Below are positions 16,900 through 25,445 of a stretch of DNA of 64,000 nt, one piece after another. A program made the position numbers and the translations under genes. The notes under the pieces were generated by a model, which was given only the letters and a program-made list of their open reading frames with translations, made no database searches and was not told where the DNA came from. How positions within the stretch are numbered: the first letter of the stretch is position 1; each line of letters begins with the position of its first letter. Location of the stretch: NCBI GenBank assembly GCA_000437435.1, contig FR899625.1:1-64000 (forward strand), written 5' to 3'. Source of the DNA: Clostridium sp. CAG:768. GTDB lineage: Bacteria; Cyanobacteriota; Vampirovibrionia; Gastranaerophilales; Gastranaerophilaceae.

Positions 16900-16952
16900 A
16901 TTGCACCAACTTTCTAATCGGTTAAATCCCGATTTCCTTAAATAATAAACAC

Positions 16953-17414
16953 TTATATTAATTTTAATAAATTAGCCATTTCAATAGCAGCTTTTGCTGC
17001 ATCAGCCCCTTTATTTCCAGCTTTAGTGCCTGCTCTTTCAATAGCTTGTTCGATATTTTCTGTTGTTAAAACTCCAAAAATTACAGGGACTTCTGTTTGT
17101 AAACTTACCTGAGCTATTCCTTTAGATAATTCAGCACTTACGTATTCATAATGAGTTGTTGCTCCTCGAATTATTGCGCCTAAAGTAATTATAGCGTTAT
17201 ATTTTTTAGTTTTAGCGAATTTCATAGCTGCAAGAGGAATTTCAAAAGCTCCCGGAACTTTTACTATATCGATATTTTCATCAGATACGCCATGACGTTT
17301 TAATTCATCAATTGCTCCTGATAAAAGTTTTGAACCGATGAAATCATTAAATCTTGATATAATTATACAAAATTTTTCATTACCTGCTACTAATTGACCT
17401 TCGTATGTATTCAT
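16953..17414 (-). CDS. ribH: 6,7-dimethyl-8-ribityllumazine synthase
   Basis: Condenses the ribityl pyrimidine with 3,4-dihydroxy-2-butanone 4-phosphate, the next-to-last step of riboflavin synthesis. 153 residues, normal length. Conserved blocks are ISRFN near residue 20, VPGAFEIPLAA near residue 54, LGAIIRGATTHYEYV with the catalytic His, and FGVLTTENIEQA. It is a single gene here, with no FMN riboswitch seen upstream and no other rib genes in the window. Confidence 0.96.
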   Translation of the reverse strand: MNTYEGQLVAGNEKFCIIISRFNDFIGSKLLSGAIDELKRHGVSDENIDIVKVPGAFEIPLAAMKFAKTKKYNAIITLGAIIRGATTHYEYVSAELSKGIAQVSLQTEVPVIFGVLTTENIEQAIERAGTKAGNKGADAAKAAIEMANLLKLI

Positions 17415-17464
17415 TTTTTCTCTCCATTGTGTCTATAGATACAATGATTTTAACGCATTTGTAA

Positions 17465-18169
17465 CTATTTTACAATAAGTGGAGCAAAAATCTTATAAAA
17501 AATATATATTGAAGCAATTACTAATAGTCCGCCGCTTATTTTTAAGAGCCAATCTGAGAATTTATAAAAGCCTTTCCAATTTTTTAAGTGAGATGTTAAA
17601 AAACCTGCAAGTATTAGTATTAAACCTTGTCCTAAAGCGAATAAAAATAACATAATTATTGCTTGTGCAATGCTTGCTGCCAATGATGCAAAGGCCATAA
17701 TACCTGCTAAGATTGGAGTAGAACAAGGAGTTCCTGCGAGTGCAAAAATTCCACCTAAAATTATTGGATAAAGAAATGTGTTAGTGCCATTATTTTTTGG
17801 CATTTCTTTAATAATTACAGGTAATTCAAAATCAAGTACACCAATTAATTTTAAACCCATAACCATAATTATTCCAGCAAGGAATATTCCGAAATAGCCG
17901 CCAGCAAAAGATATAAATACTTTCCCTGTAATAGCACAGATTATACCTATAATAGAGAAAACAATAGCTGTTCCTAATACAAAGAAAAGCATTTGAGTGA
18001 ATGTCTTAATTGGTTTTGCATCAGAATATCCTCCAATATAACCTACAATAATAGGTAACATTGCAAGAGAACAAGGAGATATTGATGCAACAAGACCTCC
18101 TAAAAACGAAAGTCCGAATAATATAGGCAAACTGCCTTGTTGTGTAAATAAATTAATATAATTTTCCAT
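17465..18169 (-). CDS. ccdA: CcdA/DsbD-type thiol-redox membrane protein
   Basis: Moves electrons from cytoplasmic thioredoxin across the inner membrane to extracytoplasmic thiol proteins. 234 residues with six membrane helices. The two conserved redox Cys are in ISPCSLAMLP (helix 1) and GTPCSTPIL (helix 4). The upstream gene, two bases away on the same strand, is a membrane-anchored thioredoxin-like protein with a CxxC, the expected partner. The pair could serve cytochrome c maturation or disulfide reduction in pilins and other exported proteins. Confidence 0.88.
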   Translation of the reverse strand: MENYINLFTQQGSLPILFGLSFLGGLVASISPCSLAMLPIIVGYIGGYSDAKPIKTFTQMLFFVLGTAIVFSIIGIICAITGKVFISFAGGYFGIFLAGIIMVMGLKLIGVLDFELPVIIKEMPKNNGTNTFLYPIILGGIFALAGTPCSTPILAGIMAFASLAASIAQAIIMLFLFALGQGLILILAGFLTSHLKNWKGFYKFSDWLLKISGGLLVIASIYIFYKIFAPLIVK

Positions 18170-18171
18170 TA

Positions 18172-18558
18172 TTATTCAAGTCCTTGTAAATATTTGTCCA
18201 TTTCTTCTTTAGGAATAGCACCTTCAATTCTTTTTACCTGTTTACCTTCTGAATTTAAAAGAATAATTGTAGGAACTAGGGTTACGTTGTATTTTTTTAT
18301 TTGAGAATCGTTAAAAGAATTTTTATCTTGAACTTGTATTTCTGTAAAGTTAATTTTATTTTGATATTTTGGAAATATTTCTTTAAATATTTTGTTCATA
18401 GTTTGGCAATCCAAACACATTGCAGATGTAAATTTAATTACAGAAGGTTTGCCTATATCTGTTGTTTGAGCAGTTGTTGAGTTTGATGCCGTAAGTGCCA
18501 TATATAATAATAATGGTATTGCGAAAATTAAAGAAATAATAATAATATTTTTTTTCAT
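18172..18558 (-). CDS. Membrane-anchored thioredoxin-like protein
   Basis: 128 residues: an N-terminal signal anchor (about residues 4-24), then a thioredoxin fold with MCLDCQTM (CxxC) and the cis-Pro segment VTLVPTIILLNSEGK. It probably acts outside the membrane and exchanges electrons with the CcdA-type protein encoded next. An AAAGGAG site lies about nine bases before the ATG. Some homologues help cytochrome c assembly; the target here is unknown. Confidence 0.85.
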   Translation of the reverse strand: MKKNIIIISLIFAIPLLLYMALTASNSTTAQTTDIGKPSVIKFTSAMCLDCQTMNKIFKEIFPKYQNKINFTEIQVQDKNSFNDSQIKKYNVTLVPTIILLNSEGKQVKRIEGAIPKEEMDKYLQGLE

Positions 18559-18637
18559 GGAAAAGCTCCTTTCTGTTTAATATTAGCATAAACTAAAAAG
18601 GATTTTTTCAAAACCTCTGTTGGGTAATTTAAAAAGG

Positions 18638-18802
18638 TTATACATCTTCAGGGATATAGAAATCAGCTTTAGCTAAAAGTTCCCTAGTATGTTCATAACA
18701 ACAAGAGTTTTGACAAATTGTCTGATATTCTCTCACAATATTCAAAATATCATCTACTGACATTTTAATAATTCTTCTTTCACCTTCAATAATTCTAGCC
18801 AT
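18638..18802 (-). CDS. Small Cys-containing protein of unknown function
   Basis: 54 codons (begins MARIIEGERRIIKMSVDD, ends FYIPEDV) with Cys at 30, 34 and 35. GAAAGGA lies about 11 bases before the ATG at 18802. The spacing C-x3-CC could suit metal or redox chemistry, and the gene lies close to the CcdA/thioredoxin pair, but no link is proven. No family was recognised. Confidence 0.55.
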   Translation of the reverse strand: MARIIEGERRIIKMSVDDILNIVREYQTICQNSCCYEHTRELLAKADFYIPEDV

Positions 18803-18905
18803 ATTTTTATAATTCCTTTCAAAATATTTGACGGAATTTGTTTTGAAAACTTTTGAAAAATCAGCTTTTAGATATAGAAATTTTATTTAATATAAAAAAC
18901 AAAAG

Positions 18906-18934
18906 TTGAAAAATGTTAAGCGATTTGTTATAAT
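18906..18934 (+). promoter_or_regulatory. Promoter of prepilin P4
   Basis: TTGAAA (18906-18911), 17 bases, TATAAT (18929-18934); followed by AAAAGGAGCG and the leader ATG at 18963. Confidence 0.7.
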
Positions 18935-18962
18935 AAAATAGTTGAATAAAAAAGGAGCGATT

Positions 18963-19702
18963 ATGAAATTTTCTTTAAATTTTGAAATTCGGGGGGGGGG
19001 CGTAATTTAAGCTCCATTAAAGGTTTTACCCTAGCTGAAGTGTTGGTTACATTAGGTATAATTGGAGTAGTTGCAGCATTGACTATTCCACAATTAGTTA
19101 GTGGATATAAAAAGAGAGTAGTAGAGACTAAATTACAGAAAGTTCATTCAATATTAAGTCAAGCTGTTCGTTTATCAGAAGCAGAAAATGATGTTGCCGT
19201 AAATTGGAATTGGCCAGAGAGTGTAGTTGATGAAGAAGGCCGAAATGTTTTTTTTGATAAATATTTTAAACCATATATGAAAATAGTAGATGAGGAAAGA
19301 ACTTATTTTATAGTATATAAACCTGATGGAACAAGAGATTATACAGAATGGCATACTTATTATAAACTTTTTGATGGAACATTTATTAGTTTTTATATTT
19401 CATTTGATGTCCACCGTAATGTTTATTATGCAAGTATAGAAGTAATATTACCTGGTACAAATAAAGACTATCTAATATCCGGAAAAGATTATTTTAATTT
19501 TCAAATAAATGTATCTTCTGATAAGACTGCAGTATCAGTGTTTCCTTCTACATATGGAGGTTTGACTTGTGAGGGAATATCAAATAATTTAAATTATTTT
19601 GTTGATAAATGTAAAACAGCTACACAAGGTGGGTATTATTGTACGGCTTTAATATATTGTAATGGCTGGAAAATCCCTGATTATTATCCTGTTAGATTTT
19701 AA
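18963..19702 (+). CDS. Prepilin-like protein (locus P4), frame broken at a G10 tract
   Basis: The leader ATG at 18963 has a good ribosome binding site and reads MKFSLNFEIRGGGVI before TAA at 19008-19010 because of ten G at 18991-19000. With eleven G it would continue RNLSSIKGFTLAEVLVTLG into the prepilin body, giving 246 residues. The body (to 19702) has the G/F cleavage site, Glu+5, a membrane helix and a globular domain ending NGWKIPDYYPVRF. The only other start before the helix is a GTG at 19040, which would remove the cleavage motif, so as sequenced the gene is OFF or needs slippage. There is no internal TATAAT box or dyad here, unlike P1, P2, P5 and P6. Confidence 0.8.
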
Positions 19703-19724
19703 ATTTATAATAAAATTATGGATA

Positions 19725-19757
19725 TAAAAAAAGAGCCTCGATATTGAGGCTCTTTTT
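19725..19757. terminator. Bidirectional terminator between P4 and rpoC2
   Basis: GAGCCTC (19733-19739) pairs with GAGGCTC (19746-19752), with an A run before and a T run after; serves the converging genes. Confidence 0.85.
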
Positions 19758-19772
19758 ATTTAAAAGAAATTA

Positions 19773-22700
19773 TTATTCTTCGTCTTCGTTACCTAATTGG
19801 AAATCAGGAGCTCCAAACATACCTTCAATTTCTTCTAAAATGGCAGATGGTTTTCTAGCTTGATTTCTTTGAGCAACTGCACGTTTTCTTTCTTCACGTT
19901 CTTTTTCTTCATTAGCATTTGATAGATGGTGGAATCCTGTACCTGCAGGGATTAAACGACCGATGATAACGTTTTCTTTCAAACCTCTCAACATGTCTTT
20001 TTTGCCATCTACAGCTGCTTCTGTAAGAATTCTTGTTGTTTCTTGGAATGAAGCTGCTGAAATGAAACTTTCAGTATTTAAAGAAGCTTTTGTGATACCT
20101 AACAACATGTATTCACAAGTTGCAGGAGTTCCGCCTTTTTCTTCAACTTCTTTATTTTCTTTTTCGAATGTTTGCATTTCAACTAATTCACCTGGTAACA
20201 ATGTTGTATCACCTGCATCAACAATTTTAACTTTTTTAGTCATTTGTCTTACGATGATTTCAACGTGTTTATCAGCGATTTCTACACCTTGTGAACGGTA
20301 TACTCTTTGTACTTCGTCTACAAGATATTGTTGTGCTGCTTCAGGTCCGCAAAGTCTGATTACATCGTGTGGGTTTAAAGGACCACTTGTTAAAGGTTGA
20401 CCTTTTGTAATCTTTTGTTTGTTTTGAACAACAATATTAGCATCAATTGCGTATTTGATTTCTGTTCTGCCATTATCTGTTACAAGATATAATCTTGGCA
20501 AATCATCATCTGTTTCAATTTCAGCAATACCGTCTTCTTCAGCTAGAATAGCACAATCTTTTGGTTTACGACCTTCAAGAAGTTCTTCAACCCTTGGAAG
20601 ACCTTGAACGATATCGCCTGTTTTTTGTCTTTCAAATACCAATGTTGCAATGTTATCACCACGTAGAACAAGAGCTCCTGCTTCTACTTGTAACATTGTA
20701 CCTGGGCTGATTAAGTAAGGACGACCGTTTCTAATTGTTATTTCGCCTTTGTTAACAGCTGATACCATACCAGATACTGTTGATTTTTCTCCACTATCAG
20801 CAACAATTGAATCTAATCTTACAAAATCACCTTTTTTAACATTAGCTTTGCCTTTTACTGGTAATATTGTTTCATAAGCTTCACTTGTTAATAATAGTCT
20901 TCTTGTATCTTCTTTTTCTGATTTTATAGAAGCAACACCGTCATTAATAGCTAAAACTTGAGTTTTTGCAACAGGTGTTTTTGGATCAATTGTTTGTCCG
21001 TCTTTTACTAATAATTCAGTTTGAAGAGAAGACATTGTTTTTGCGTTGCCTTCAAATTCACGACGTACAATTAAGTTTTCTAATACAACAATTCTCAAGT
21101 TGTCTTTTTCATCAAGTTCTACCATACCTTTAAGGTGTGATAAGTAACCTTGCATTTGAAGAACTAAACTTGTTCTTGTGATTGTTGATCCATCTAGATT
21201 TCTTACTCTAGCGCCGTCTTTGTATTGTAATTGAGTAACAGGTACGATATCTATTAAACTATCTGATGTGTTAAATTTAATAGATACATTTTTCTGTTCT
21301 ACTTCTAATACTTGAACAGGTCTTATTAAAATTTGGATAGGTTGGTTAGAGATACTATCTTCATCTAATGAAAGACTTGTATCAAGTTCTTCATCTAAAT
21401 CATCAATATCAATGTCGTCCATTGATGAATCCATAATTGTAACGATTGATGTTTCTTTTGCTTTAATTCCGTCAGCAATTACAGTTCCTTTTTTAACGAT
21501 TTCACCTTCATCAACTTTTAATTCAGAAACGCTTGATAGTTGGTGAATTTCGCCAGGGCGGATTGTAATTTCATGGATTACATCATTGTACTCTTTGAAT
21601 TCAACGATACCATCAATGTGGCAGTATACATCTTTTACAACTTCTGTTCCTGCTGTAACGTGTGTTCCGTTTTCAACCATTTTTAAAGATGAATCTTTAT
21701 TAATTTGGTGAATTTCTTCTGGAATAAATACTACAGAACCAGGTTTTGTAATGATTTGGTTTTCATCAACTTCAACATCAACATATCTGATTTCACCAGA
21801 TGAATTAACTGCACATTCATCGTCTATTAATTCAGCGATAATCATACCGTTTTCAACTGTTGTATCAACAGGAGCTTTTACGATATATTTTTCGCCAGTT
21901 TTATTAACTGTCCATAATTGTTCTTTTTTAGTTTGTTCGAATGTAGCATTTTCAGGCATTAATGAAGCAATTACGATTGTTAATTCTTTACCTTGTACAA
22001 TCTTTTTGATATTTTTGCCTTCAAATTTAACATCTTCAATAACTAAATCTTCACCGAAGCGAACTTCTCCGCCGTGTTCACATATAGTTAATGTTTCAGC
22101 TAATTTTTCGCCTTCTTTAATTTTTTGACCGTCTTGTACTAATATCTTAGAACCACCAGGCAAGTTATAAACATCACCGCCAAGTACCCAAATAATACCT
22201 TGTTTATTTGTTGTTCTTGAAATGTTACCTTGTCTGTCTTTCTTTTCATCAGCAACGAAGTCTTCATATAATACTTCACCTGATAAGTCAGATGTAATAT
22301 CTTTTGTAGCTTTTTCTGTTAAACGAGAACCGCCTTGTGCTGCTGGTTCGAATTGTGCAAGTTTGAAGCCTTTTTCAACTTTCATGCCGTTTGTAAAGAA
22401 TACTGTAGAACCTGCTGGGATATGATATTTTTCAGTTCTTTTAGCACCTTTAATTTCAATATCAGTTTCGTAGTTAGAAATATTAACTACATCCCCGTGA
22501 CGAGTTCTTAATTCTCTTGTTTTAACGTTTGAAATAACTTCACCGTCTTGTTTTGCAATTACTTCTTTAATTGCATCTTTAACGCCTACCGCACCACCTG
22601 TGTGGAATGTTCTCATTGTAAGCTGTGTACCAGGTTCACCGATTGATTGAGCAGCGATAATACCGATTGCTTCACCGATATCAACTAATTTTTGAGTTGT

Positions 22701-23630
22701 CATTGCCCAACCGTAACATTTTTGGCAAATACCGTATTCAAGTCCGCAAGTAAGGCCTGAACGAACTTTTAATTCTTGAAGATTTAGGTGAGCTACTTTT
22801 TTAACATCATCTCTGTTCATTGTAGTACCTTCTTTTACAAGAACTGTACCATCTGTATCAACGATGTCTTGAGCAACTGTTCTACCTAATAATCTATCAA
22901 TTAATGGAACAATTACGTTATCGCCATCTGTAATCGGTTTCATATTGATTGATTTTGTTGTATGGCAATCGTCTGCACGAATAATAACGTCTTGTGCAAC
23001 GTCTACTAAACGTCTTGTTAAGTAACCTGAGTCAGCAGTTTTTAACGCTGTATCTACAAGCCCTTTTCTTGCACCATATGATGAAATGATGTATTCTGTA
23101 ACGGATAAGCCTTCTTTAAAGTTTGATTTAATAGGTAAGTCGATGATTTGACCTTGTGCGTCTGCCATCAAACCTCTCATTCCGACTAGCTGAGATACCT
23201 GTGATAAGTTACCTCTCGCTCCAGAGAATGCCATCATATATACTGGGTTTAATTTATCAAAGTTTTCAACAACCTGAGAGGTTAATTTTGCAGTTGTTTC
23301 AGACCAAGTGTCGATAACTTTTGTATATCTTTCAACTTCTGTAATTTCACCTTTTAGGTATCTGTTTGTTGATTTTTCAATTTCTGATTCAGCTTCTTTA
23401 AGTAGCTCTTTTTTAATTGCCGGAACTTGTAAATCTGCAATAGAAATAGTTGTACCGGATTTTGTAGCATACTTATAGCCAAGGTTTTTAAGGCTGTTAG
23501 CCAATTCTGCGGTTTTAGCTCCGCCAAACTCTAGATACATTTGTGAAAGCAAATTGTTTAAACCTTTTTTATCCATTTGCTTGTTAATGAAATCTATTGT
23601 TTTTTTACCATGTGTGTATGTTGTTTCCAT
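19773..23630 (-). CDS. rpoC2: RNA polymerase subunit beta-prime, C-terminal part (RpoC2)
   Basis: C-terminal part of the RNA polymerase largest subunit as a separate protein of 1285 residues. It begins METTYTHGKKTIDFINKQ, the region that follows the split in Cyanobacteria and plastids, and contains the trigger-loop neighbourhood ARGNLSQVSQLVGMRG near residue 135 and the zinc-site Cys of RSGLTCGLEYGICQKCYGW near residue 300. A long insertion of beta repeats (about residues 400-1000) corresponds to the large insert known in cyanobacterial RpoC2. It lies 46 bases after rpoC1. The split form supports affiliation with the cyanobacterial lineage. Confidence 0.97.
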   Translation of the reverse strand: METTYTHGKKTIDFINKQMDKKGLNNLLSQMYLEFGGAKTAELANSLKNLGYKYATKSGTTISIADLQVPAIKKELLKEAESEIEKSTNRYLKGEITEVERYTKVIDTWSETTAKLTSQVVENFDKLNPVYMMAFSGARGNLSQVSQLVGMRGLMADAQGQIIDLPIKSNFKEGLSVTEYIISSYGARKGLVDTALKTADSGYLTRRLVDVAQDVIIRADDCHTTKSINMKPITDGDNVIVPLIDRLLGRTVAQDIVDTDGTVLVKEGTTMNRDDVKKVAHLNLQELKVRSGLTCGLEYGICQKCYGWAMTTQKLVDIGEAIGIIAAQSIGEPGTQLTMRTFHTGGAVGVKDAIKEVIAKQDGEVISNVKTRELRTRHGDVVNISNYETDIEIKGAKRTEKYHIPAGSTVFFTNGMKVEKGFKLAQFEPAAQGGSRLTEKATKDITSDLSGEVLYEDFVADEKKDRQGNISRTTNKQGIIWVLGGDVYNLPGGSKILVQDGQKIKEGEKLAETLTICEHGGEVRFGEDLVIEDVKFEGKNIKKIVQGKELTIVIASLMPENATFEQTKKEQLWTVNKTGEKYIVKAPVDTTVENGMIIAELIDDECAVNSSGEIRYVDVEVDENQIITKPGSVVFIPEEIHQINKDSSLKMVENGTHVTAGTEVVKDVYCHIDGIVEFKEYNDVIHEITIRPGEIHQLSSVSELKVDEGEIVKKGTVIADGIKAKETSIVTIMDSSMDDIDIDDLDEELDTSLSLDEDSISNQPIQILIRPVQVLEVEQKNVSIKFNTSDSLIDIVPVTQLQYKDGARVRNLDGSTITRTSLVLQMQGYLSHLKGMVELDEKDNLRIVVLENLIVRREFEGNAKTMSSLQTELLVKDGQTIDPKTPVAKTQVLAINDGVASIKSEKEDTRRLLLTSEAYETILPVKGKANVKKGDFVRLDSIVADSGEKSTVSGMVSAVNKGEITIRNGRPYLISPGTMLQVEAGALVLRGDNIATLVFERQKTGDIVQGLPRVEELLEGRKPKDCAILAEEDGIAEIETDDDLPRLYLVTDNGRTEIKYAIDANIVVQNKQKITKGQPLTSGPLNPHDVIRLCGPEAAQQYLVDEVQRVYRSQGVEIADKHVEIIVRQMTKKVKIVDAGDTTLLPGELVEMQTFEKENKEVEEKGGTPATCEYMLLGITKASLNTESFISAASFQETTRILTEAAVDGKKDMLRGLKENVIIGRLIPAGTGFHHLSNANEEKEREERKRAVAQRNQARKPSAILEEIEGMFGAPDFQLGNEDEE

Positions 23631-23676
23631 TATATATTTCCTTTTTTCTTTTATTGTCTCAAGTCAATTTTTTGAT

Positions 23677-25386
23677 TTAAGCCAAAGCATTTCTTACAGC
23701 TTCGTTGAAGATAATTCTTCCTGCAGTTGTTTCAATTCTTTCGCCGTGTTCATCTCTTACAACGATCTTGTCGTGTAGTTCGATTACACCTACTTCTAGA
23801 GCTGAAATTGCATCTTGGAAGTTGTAGAAATATCCTTTAGGTTCCATTTCAGGATTTTTCAGGATTGTTAAATAGTACATACCCAATACCATATCCTGTG
23901 TAGGAGTGATAATTGGTTTACCTGTAGCTGGAGCTAAGATGTTGTTAGTAGCTAACATTAACATTCTAGCTTCTGTTTGAGCTTCAATTGATAATGGTAC
24001 GTGAACAGCCATTTGGTCACCGTCGAAGTCAGCGTTGAATGCTGTACATACTAATGGGTGTAACTGAATTGCACGACCTTCTACCAATTTTGGTTCAAAA
24101 GCCTGAATACCTAATCTGTGAAGAGTTGGGGCACGGTTTAATAATACTGGGTGTCCGTCAATTACCTCTTCTAATATATCCCATACGATTGCTTCAGAAC
24201 GTTCAATTTTCTTTTTAGCTGATTTGATATTTTGAACGTATCCTCTTTCAATCAATTTATTAACAACAAATGGTTTAAATAATTCAATTGCCATTTCTTT
24301 TGGAAGACCACATTGATTTAATTTCAATTGAGGTCCTACAACGATTACTGAACGACCTGAGTAGTCAACACGTTTACCTAACAAGTTTTGACGGAAACGA
24401 CCTTGTTTACCTTCAATAATGTTAGATAATGATTTTAATGCTCTGTTGTTTGGTCCTACAACAGTTCTTCCGCGTCTACCGTTATCAATTAAAGCATCTA
24501 CTGCTTCTTGTAACATACGTTTTTCGTTTCTTACAATGATTTCAGGTGCGCCCATTTCCAATAGTCTTTGTAAACGGTTGTTTCTGTTGATTACACGTCT
24601 GTACAAATCGTTTAAGTCAGATGTTGCGAAACGTCCACCGTCTAATTGTACCATTGGTCTTAAATCCGGAGGAGTTACAGGAAGTACATCCATAATCATC
24701 CAAGTCGGATCTGTTTCAGAAGAAATTAATGAATCTAGTAATCTTAAACGTTTGATAAGTTTACTTTTCTTTTGAACTGAATTTACAGAGCCTGCTAATT
24801 CTGTTCTTATTTCTTCTGCTAGTTCTTTTGTATTAATTTCAGATAGAAGTTCTTTTATAGCTTCAGCACCGATTCCTACTTTTAATTCAGAATCTTCGTG
24901 TTCTGCCATGTAATCTTCATATTCTTCTTCTGATAATAATTGTAATTTTTTGAATTCGCTTTCACCTGGATCAAGCACTACATAGTTGTTGAAGTAGATA
25001 ACTTGTTCCAAATCTTTTAAAGTCATATCTAAAAGTAAGCCTAAATATGAAGGGATACCTTTTAAGAACCAAATGTGAGAAACAGGAGCAGCAAGTTTGA
25101 TGTGTCCCATTCTTTGACGTCTTACTTTACTGTCTGTAACTTCAACGCCGCAACGTTCACAAATGATACCTTTATGTCTTACTCTTTTATATTTACCGCA
25201 ATAGCATTCCCAGTCTTTTGAAGGTCCAAAAATTCTTTCGCAGAATAGACCGTCTCTTTCTGGTTTTAATGTACGGTAGTTAATTGTTTCCGGTTTAGTA
25301 ACTTCACCGTATGACCATTTAAGTATTCTTTCCGGTGAAGCGATACTAATTCGTATATAGTCAAAATAATCTATGCTTGTTGACAT
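23677..25386 (-). CDS. rpoC1: RNA polymerase subunit gamma (RpoC1)
   Basis: N-terminal part of the split largest subunit, 569 residues. It has the first zinc site (CYCGKYKRVRHKGIICERCGVEV, trimmed here to its Cys pairs at about residues 60-80), the active-site metal motif NADFDGDQMAVH near residue 450, and GRSVIVVGP in the switch region. It ends after the bridge-helix-proximal region, where cyanobacterial RpoC1 also ends. It follows rpoB after about 59 bases that hold a GC-rich hairpin. The start MSTSIDYFDYIRI has AAAGGAG upstream. Confidence 0.97.
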   Translation of the reverse strand: MSTSIDYFDYIRISIASPERILKWSYGEVTKPETINYRTLKPERDGLFCERIFGPSKDWECYCGKYKRVRHKGIICERCGVEVTDSKVRRQRMGHIKLAAPVSHIWFLKGIPSYLGLLLDMTLKDLEQVIYFNNYVVLDPGESEFKKLQLLSEEEYEDYMAEHEDSELKVGIGAEAIKELLSEINTKELAEEIRTELAGSVNSVQKKSKLIKRLRLLDSLISSETDPTWMIMDVLPVTPPDLRPMVQLDGGRFATSDLNDLYRRVINRNNRLQRLLEMGAPEIIVRNEKRMLQEAVDALIDNGRRGRTVVGPNNRALKSLSNIIEGKQGRFRQNLLGKRVDYSGRSVIVVGPQLKLNQCGLPKEMAIELFKPFVVNKLIERGYVQNIKSAKKKIERSEAIVWDILEEVIDGHPVLLNRAPTLHRLGIQAFEPKLVEGRAIQLHPLVCTAFNADFDGDQMAVHVPLSIEAQTEARMLMLATNNILAPATGKPIITPTQDMVLGMYYLTILKNPEMEPKGYFYNFQDAISALEVGVIELHDKIVVRDEHGERIETTAGRIIFNEAVRNALA

Positions 25387-25410
25387 TTTCTATTTATCTC
25401 CTTTTTAGTG

Positions 25411-25430
25411 GGGGGAAAATAGTTTCCCCC
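25411..25430. promoter_or_regulatory. GC-rich hairpin between rpoB and rpoC1
   Basis: GGGGGAAA and TTTCCCCC form a perfect 8-bp stem with a 4-base loop. On the minus strand (rpoB to rpoC1) no T run follows, so it is not a standard terminator; it may be a processing or stability element. It is one of the few GC-rich spots in this AT-rich window. Confidence 0.5.
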
Positions 25431-25445
25431 TTTCAAGTAATTTTC

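Noticed and set aside
19963..22425. Plus-strand open frames opposite rpoC2
   Set aside because: Fully inside rpoC2 on the other strand, with no ribosome binding sites and Ser-rich composition typical of antisense frames.
25411..25430. Terminator between rpoB and rpoC1
   Set aside because: No T run follows in the direction of transcription, and termination here would uncouple essential subunits.
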